From the NCBI GenBank assembly GCA_938092005.1, contig CALKOU010000004.1, positions 1 through 64,000 of the forward strand: a DNA stretch of 64,000 bases, read 5' to 3'. Both the position numbers and the translations under genes were made by a program. This DNA is from an uncultured Flavobacteriaceae bacterium (lineage in GTDB: Bacteria; Bacteroidota; Bacteroidia; Flavobacteriales; Flavobacteriaceae). Each line of letters opens with the position of its first letter. Position 1 is the stretch's first letter. Shown here piece after piece: positions 60,094 through 64,000 of the stretch. The notes under the pieces are model-generated. The model was not told the origin of the DNA, did no database searches, and saw only the letters and a program-made list of their open reading frames with translations.

Positions 60094-61989
60094 ATGCACA
60101 TGATAGACTTAGCATTACGCTCAGCACAAGACTACCACAACGCAAAAGCGGCAGCCACTAATAATTCCGAATCTTTTTGGGATGACATTGCTAACCAATT
60201 TGAATGGCATCAAAAATGGGATAAAACATTGGATTATGATTTTCACAAACCAGAAGTAAAATGGTTTCTGGGAGGTAAATTAAACATTACCGAAAATTGC
60301 CTTGACCGATATGTGAAGTCACAACCCGATCAAACGGCTATTATCTTTGAACCTAACGACCCCAAAGAAGCAGCACAACATATTTCGTATAAAGAGCTGC
60401 ACAGTCGTGTGTGCCGAGTTGCCAATATGCTCAAGGCAAATGGAGCCAAAAAAGGGGATAGAATTTGCATTTATATGCCCATGGTACCCGAACTGGCTGT
60501 TACTGTTTTGGCATGCGCTCGCATTGGCGCAATTCATTCGGTTGTTTTCGCAGGCTTTTCCGCAGCAGCACTTGCTGCCAGAATTAACGATGCCGACTGC
60601 ACCATGCTTATCACCGCTGATGGTGGTTTTCGAGGAGCAAAAATAACACCACTTAAAGATATTGCAGATGAAGCACTTGAACAATGCCCAACAGTGCAAA
60701 GTTGTATTGTGCTAAAAAGAACGGGGCAAAAAGTTGCTTGGAATTCAGTAGATATTTGGTGGCATGACGCCCTTGAAAAGGTAGATGATAATTGTCCTGC
60801 CGAAATCATGGATAGCGAAGACCCCTTGTTTATTTTATACACTTCTGGATCTACAGGTAAACCAAAAGGAATGGTGCATAGCTGTGGTGGTTATATGGTT
60901 TACACAGCCTATTCGTTTCAAAATGTTTTCCAGTACCAAAAAGGAGATGTGTATTGGTGTACTGCCGATATTGGATGGATTACCGGACATTCCTATATTA
61001 TCTATGGTCCGTTGGCTGTAGGGGCAACTACGGTTATGTTTGAAGGAATACCATCTTATCCAGACTATGATCGTTTTTGGGAGGTTTGTGCAAAGCACCA
61101 AGTCAACCAGTTTTACACAGCTCCAACCGCCATTCGTGCCTTACAAAAGCACCCCAGTACATTGGTTGATAAACACGATTTGTCATCGTTAAAAGTACTC
61201 GGCTCTGTGGGAGAACCCATTAATACTGAGGCATGGCACTGGTATGATGATCACGTTGGAAAAAACAAATGTCCCATTGTAGATACTTGGTGGCAAACGG
61301 AAACGGGTGGTATTTTGATTTCTTCTTTGGCTGGAGTTACCAAACAAAAACCAACCTATGCCACACTGCCTATGCCGGGTATACAAGCTGTTTTGTTAGA
61401 CAATGAAGGAAACGAATTGGAGGGAGAAGCGGAAGGTATTTTGGCCATAAAACATCCTTGGCCATCTATTGCACGTACCATATGGGGCGATCACAATCGT
61501 TATAAAAACGTGTATTTCAGTGCATATCCGGGTTATTATTTCCCTGGTGATGGTGCACTACGTGACGCACAAGGAAATTTCCGAATCACCGGTAGGGTAG
61601 ACGATGTAGTTATTGTTTCGGGTCATAACCTCGGAACAGCACCTATTGAAAACGCACTCAACGAACACCCTAATGTTGTGGAAAGTGCAGTCGTTGGATT
61701 TCCGCACGATGTAAAAGGAAATGCACTTCATGCTTTTGTGATTGTAAAAGATGCGGCTGAGCAAGACGGAGTACTTGTAAGTGAGTTACGCGCGTTGGTT
61801 GCAAAAACCATTGGACCCATTGCTAAACCCGATCGTATTCAAGTGGTGAGCGGTTTGCCAAAAACACGAAGCGGTAAAATCATGCGCCGTATTTTACGTA
61901 AACTCGCCGCAGGTGAACACGACAGCCTTGGTGATATTTCTACGTTACTTAACCCTGATGTTGTACAAGAAATTATCGATATGCGTTAA
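60094..61989 (+). CDS. acs: Acetyl-CoA synthetase (AMP-forming)
   Basis: The 631-residue enzyme makes acetyl-CoA from acetate, ATP and CoA. Motifs: WFLGGKLNITENCLDRYVK, the P-loop YTSGSTGKPKGMVH, TADIGWITGHSYIIYGPL, DTWWQTETGG, the hinge GRVDDVVIVSGHNLGT and the C-terminal TRSGKIMRR with the Lys used for acetylation control. Length and order are typical. It stands between two T9SS cargo genes with its own spacers; a terminator follows at 62005-62033. A second in-frame Met lies two codons downstream. Confidence 0.96.
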   Translation: MHMIDLALRSAQDYHNAKAAATNNSESFWDDIANQFEWHQKWDKTLDYDFHKPEVKWFLGGKLNITENCLDRYVKSQPDQTAIIFEPNDPKEAAQHISYKELHSRVCRVANMLKANGAKKGDRICIYMPMVPELAVTVLACARIGAIHSVVFAGFSAAALAARINDADCTMLITADGGFRGAKITPLKDIADEALEQCPTVQSCIVLKRTGQKVAWNSVDIWWHDALEKVDDNCPAEIMDSEDPLFILYTSGSTGKPKGMVHSCGGYMVYTAYSFQNVFQYQKGDVYWCTADIGWITGHSYIIYGPLAVGATTVMFEGIPSYPDYDRFWEVCAKHQVNQFYTAPTAIRALQKHPSTLVDKHDLSSLKVLGSVGEPINTEAWHWYDDHVGKNKCPIVDTWWQTETGGILISSLAGVTKQKPTYATLPMPGIQAVLLDNEGNELEGEAEGILAIKHPWPSIARTIWGDHNRYKNVYFSAYPGYYFPGDGALRDAQGNFRITGRVDDVVIVSGHNLGTAPIENALNEHPNVVESAVVGFPHDVKGNALHAFVIVKDAAEQDGVLVSELRALVAKTIGPIAKPDRIQVVSGLPKTRSGKIMRRILRKLAAGEHDSLGDISTLLNPDVVQEIIDMR

Positions 61990-62004
61990 TGTGCTGACAT
62001 AAAG

Positions 62005-62033
62005 ATGGTTTTCCAATCTGGAAAACCATTTTG
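62005..62033 (+). terminator. Terminator after acs
   Basis: ATGGTTTTCC (62005-62014) and GGAAAACCAT (62020-62029) form a perfect 10-bp stem with loop AATCT and a TTTT tail. Confidence 0.8.
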
Positions 62034-62088
62034 GTAAACCAATTATTTTTCGTAATTATGTAAAAATTACAATTAATTAATAATAATT

Positions 62089-63104
62089 ATGAAAAAATAT
62101 TTACTTTTCAATACAAACTTTTCAATACAAACTTTTCAATGCTTATAGTAAGCATGCTGACTACCGTTTTGGTCTCAAATGTGGGTTGGTCACAGACGAA
62201 TTTAGTGTTAAATGGTGGTGCAGATGCTCATACCGCAAGCACAAGTGATAATGCAGATGCATGGGACATGACACCTAATTCAACCATAAAAGACGAGACG
62301 AACGCAGATGTGAGCAGTCCGTACAAAGCATTATGGCATAATTCTGATTTAGAGAGCTATTTAGAATCAACCTATGTTACTTCTGGTTCTGGAGTAGAAG
62401 AGCAACCAGGTTCTTCATCAGACGGGACATATAATACAAGTGGTACTAAAACAAGGTCGGTAAAGCTGTATTTTGATCCTGCTAAAGGGCGTACAGTAAG
62501 TGCTTCTACACGTAGATTATACCAAAAAATTGCTGTGACGACAGGCACTTCATATACCTTCTCAATTGACTCTCGTTCTGAGGCTGAAAATGTTCCCTCT
62601 GAAGTTTTTATGTTAAACGAGGACATTACAACTGAAGTGGGGCTTGAAAATGGCGCTGCTGATTCTAGAGTTGATCACTACCTAGAGATAACAAATGATC
62701 ATAACACCAGTAAAGGGTCGGCTGGCAATAACACGTTTACTACCAGTACATTTACGTTTACAGCGTCTAAGAGTACGGTTGTCATTTATGTTAGAGCGTT
62801 AGCGGCTATTAGTGGTTCCACCGAAGTTTTTTATGACAACATCAGTCTTGTTGAAGCTACTACTGCTTCTACAACAGATCTTGGATTACAAGGGGTTCAG
62901 CTTTACCCAAATCCAGCATCAAGTATGTTGCACATAACGGCTCCTGTAGCCATTGACAATGTTCAAGTATATAATGTGCTTGGAAAAGAAGTTGCTGGTG
63001 CTGCTTCAAATCAAGTTGATGTATCTGGATTAACCAATGGGGTTTATATTGTTAAAATGACCAGTGGTGAAGCTAGTATCTCAAAAAGCTTTATTAAGGA
63101 GTAA
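62089..63104 (+). CDS. T9SS-exported protein with out-of-frame start, possible phase-variable gene
   Basis: The open frame runs from 62139, coding 321 residues: MLIVSMLTTVLVSNVGWSQ, a long Ser/Thr-rich region (62200-62880) with a likely carbohydrate-binding-like beta-domain, and a T9SS type A tail (GVQLYPNPASSMLHI, VYNVLGKEVAG, LTNGVYIVKMTSG, SKSFIKE). The ATG at 62089 starts MKKYLLFNTNFS, a normal signal start, but runs into a stop at 62146-62148 because a 14-bp tandem repeat (62103-62140) shifts the frame. One repeat unit less would join both. Expression from 62139 lacks a basic N-region. Function unknown. Confidence 0.75.
62103..62140 (+). repeat. 14-bp tandem repeat inside the signal-peptide codons
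   Basis: The unit ACTTTTCAATACAA is present at 62103-62116 and 62117-62130, followed by ten bases of a third copy at 62131-62140, with perfect identity. Because 14 is not a multiple of three, gain or loss of a unit changes the reading frame of the gene starting at 62089. Confidence 0.9.
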
Positions 63105-63127
63105 GGACATATTCCTAACCAAAAATT

Positions 63128-63157
63128 AAAAGCCCGATCCATGGATCGGGCTTTTTT
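63128..63157. terminator. Bidirectional terminator between T9SS protein and M42 peptidase genes
   Basis: Perfect 14-nt arms AAAAGCCCGATCCA and TGGATCGGGCTTTT meet at a CATG centre, with A and T runs on both sides. It lies between convergent stops at 63104 and 63203. Confidence 0.9.
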
Positions 63158-63202
63158 GTTGAAACTATCTTATTCTAAAGAACAAAACACACAGAAAAAG
63201 GG

Positions 63203-64000
63203 TTAATCAAAATAACTAAACGTTTCTCCGCTTTTGATGGTCTGTAGCGTTTCGAAAATCAATTTGATTACGTTTTCCACATCCTCTTGATGCACCATCT
63301 CCACCGTAGTATGCATATACTTAAGCGGTAATGAAATCAATGCTGAGGGAACACCTCCGTTGCTGTATGCAAAGGCATCTGTATCGGTACCAGTATATCG
63401 GGAAGATGCTAAGCGTTGGAAGGGTATCTTTTTGTTTTCAGCAGTATCAATAATTCGATCTCGTAATAGTTGTTGTACCGCAGGTGCATACGAAATAACA
63501 GGGCCTTTACCTATGGTATTATCGCCTTGTTTTTTAGCATCTATCATAGGAGTAGAGGTGTCATGACACACATCGGTTACGATAGCCACGTTGGGTTTGA
63601 TGGTTTGCGTAATCATTTCCGCACCACGTAGCCCAATCTCTTCTTGCACCGAATTGGTTACATAGAGTCCAAACGGTAGTTCAATGTTGTTTTCTTTTAG
63701 TAGTCGCGCTACTTCAGCAATCATAAAACCACCTATACGGTTATCAAGTGCTCGGCAAACAAATTTGTTTTTATTCAAAACTTGGAAGGTGTCGGGATAG
63801 GTTATGACACAACCTACATGAATGCCCATGTTCTCTACTTCCTCTTTTTTTGAAGCACCAACGTCAATGGTAATGTTTTCAATTTTAGGTGTTTCTTCTT
63901 TTCCAGCCATACGCGTGTGAATGGCAGGCCAGCCAAATACCCCTTTTACGATGCCTTTCTTTGTGTGGATGTCTACCCACTTAGATGGTGCAATCATATG
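63203..64000 (-). CDS. M42 family metallopeptidase (N-terminus outside the window)
   Basis: About 266 residues are visible; M42 enzymes have about 350, so roughly the first 90 residues, including the first metal-binding His, lie beyond the right edge. Visible: VCRALDNRIGGFMIAEVAR (bridging Asp), YVTNSVQEEIGLRGAEMI (catalytic Glu pair), VTDVCHDTSTP and PLKYMHTTVEMVHQEDVEN with the last His. The frame continues into the window edge, so the Met at 63997 need not be the start. M42 proteins are cobalt/zinc aminopeptidases or deblocking enzymes. Confidence 0.9.
   Translation of the reverse strand, partial: HMIAPSKWVDIHTKKGIVKGVFGWPAIHTRMAGKEETPKIENITIDVGASKKEEVENMGIHVGCVITYPDTFQVLNKNKFVCRALDNRIGGFMIAEVARLLKENNIELPFGLYVTNSVQEEIGLRGAEMITQTIKPNVAIVTDVCHDTSTPMIDAKKQGDNTIGKGPVISYAPAVQQLLRDRIIDTAENKKIPFQRLASSRYTGTDTDAFAYSNGGVPSALISLPLKYMHTTVEMVHQEDVENVIKLIFETLQTIKSGETFSYFD

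Noticed and set aside
60319-60699. 126-codon Cys-rich antisense frame inside acs
   Set aside because: It is antisense to conserved acetyl-CoA synthetase sequence and lacks a start context.
62103-62140. CRISPR-like repeat
   Set aside because: The units are directly adjacent 14-mers without spacers, inside a coding start, so it is a simple tandem repeat.

Overview
The window looks like the chromosome of a marine-type member of the Flavobacteriaceae (Bacteroidota). Evidence: AT-rich DNA with dense, short-spaced genes; promoters of the Bacteroidota form (TTTG, 18-21 nt, TAnnTTTG); two secreted proteins with type IX secretion (T9SS) C-terminal sorting domains; type III glutamine synthetase; a ResB-CcsA fusion; a cyclophilin-FKBP fusion; an extended NusB; DUF3276 and DUF2795 proteins; and several lipoproteins with a Bacteroidota-style lipobox. 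I do not assign a genus.

Layout. Positions 1-680 appear to be the right edge of an integrated element: the N-terminal part of a tyrosine-recombinase-like gene reads off the left end, followed by a tRNA-His copy whose 5' acceptor strand does not pair with its 3' strand, as expected of an attR remnant. From 725 onward everything looks like core chromosome. 725-9426: M28 peptidase, DUF3050 protein, HMG-CoA lyase, an outer-membrane barrel/FMN-binding/membrane-protein trio, guaB and two periplasmic chaperone/PPIase genes. 9490-14940: cytochrome c biogenesis, two small downstream genes, a repeat-bearing spacer, tRNA-Arg, a 49-residue gene and a cation exchanger. 14999-18422: a divergent pair of glutamine synthetases (GSII-like and GSIII). 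18424-23420: purM, b561-like protein, YceI, prfA, pyrF, hydrolase. 23421-28351 (minus): purU and an ammonium operon (porin, amt, P-II, amt). 28536-33228: fluC, a small membrane protein, a MazG-like hydrolase, ilvE, an epimerase, grpE-dnaJ. 33379-38915: mscS, an NtrC-type regulator, M28 peptidase, MATE, a small protein, PAP2. 38896-49807: mostly minus-strand envelope genes (msrA, glycosyltransferase, secA, pduO-type transferase, lnt, lptB, tatC, kdsD) plus pssA. 49869-58616: recQ, cyclophilin-FKBP, redoxin, DUF3276, ABC exporter, nusB, DUF1573, yajC, pyrD. 58727-64000: GlsB-like protein, two T9SS cargo proteins flanking acs, and a truncated M42 peptidase.

Connections. The strongest regulatory theme is nitrogen: two copies of a gapped palindrome (roughly CCCnCTAAtAnnnATGGG) lie between the two glutamine synthetase genes, and a close relative lies upstream of the porin-amt-glnK-amt operon, suggesting one regulator for uptake and assimilation. 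The most unusual local feature is a 14-bp tandem repeat in the signal-peptide codons of the T9SS protein at 62089-63104. In the present state it puts the natural start codon out of frame, and loss of one unit would restore a normal signal peptide, so this may be a phase-variable surface protein. No CRISPR array, rRNA operon, insertion sequence or obvious defence island was found.
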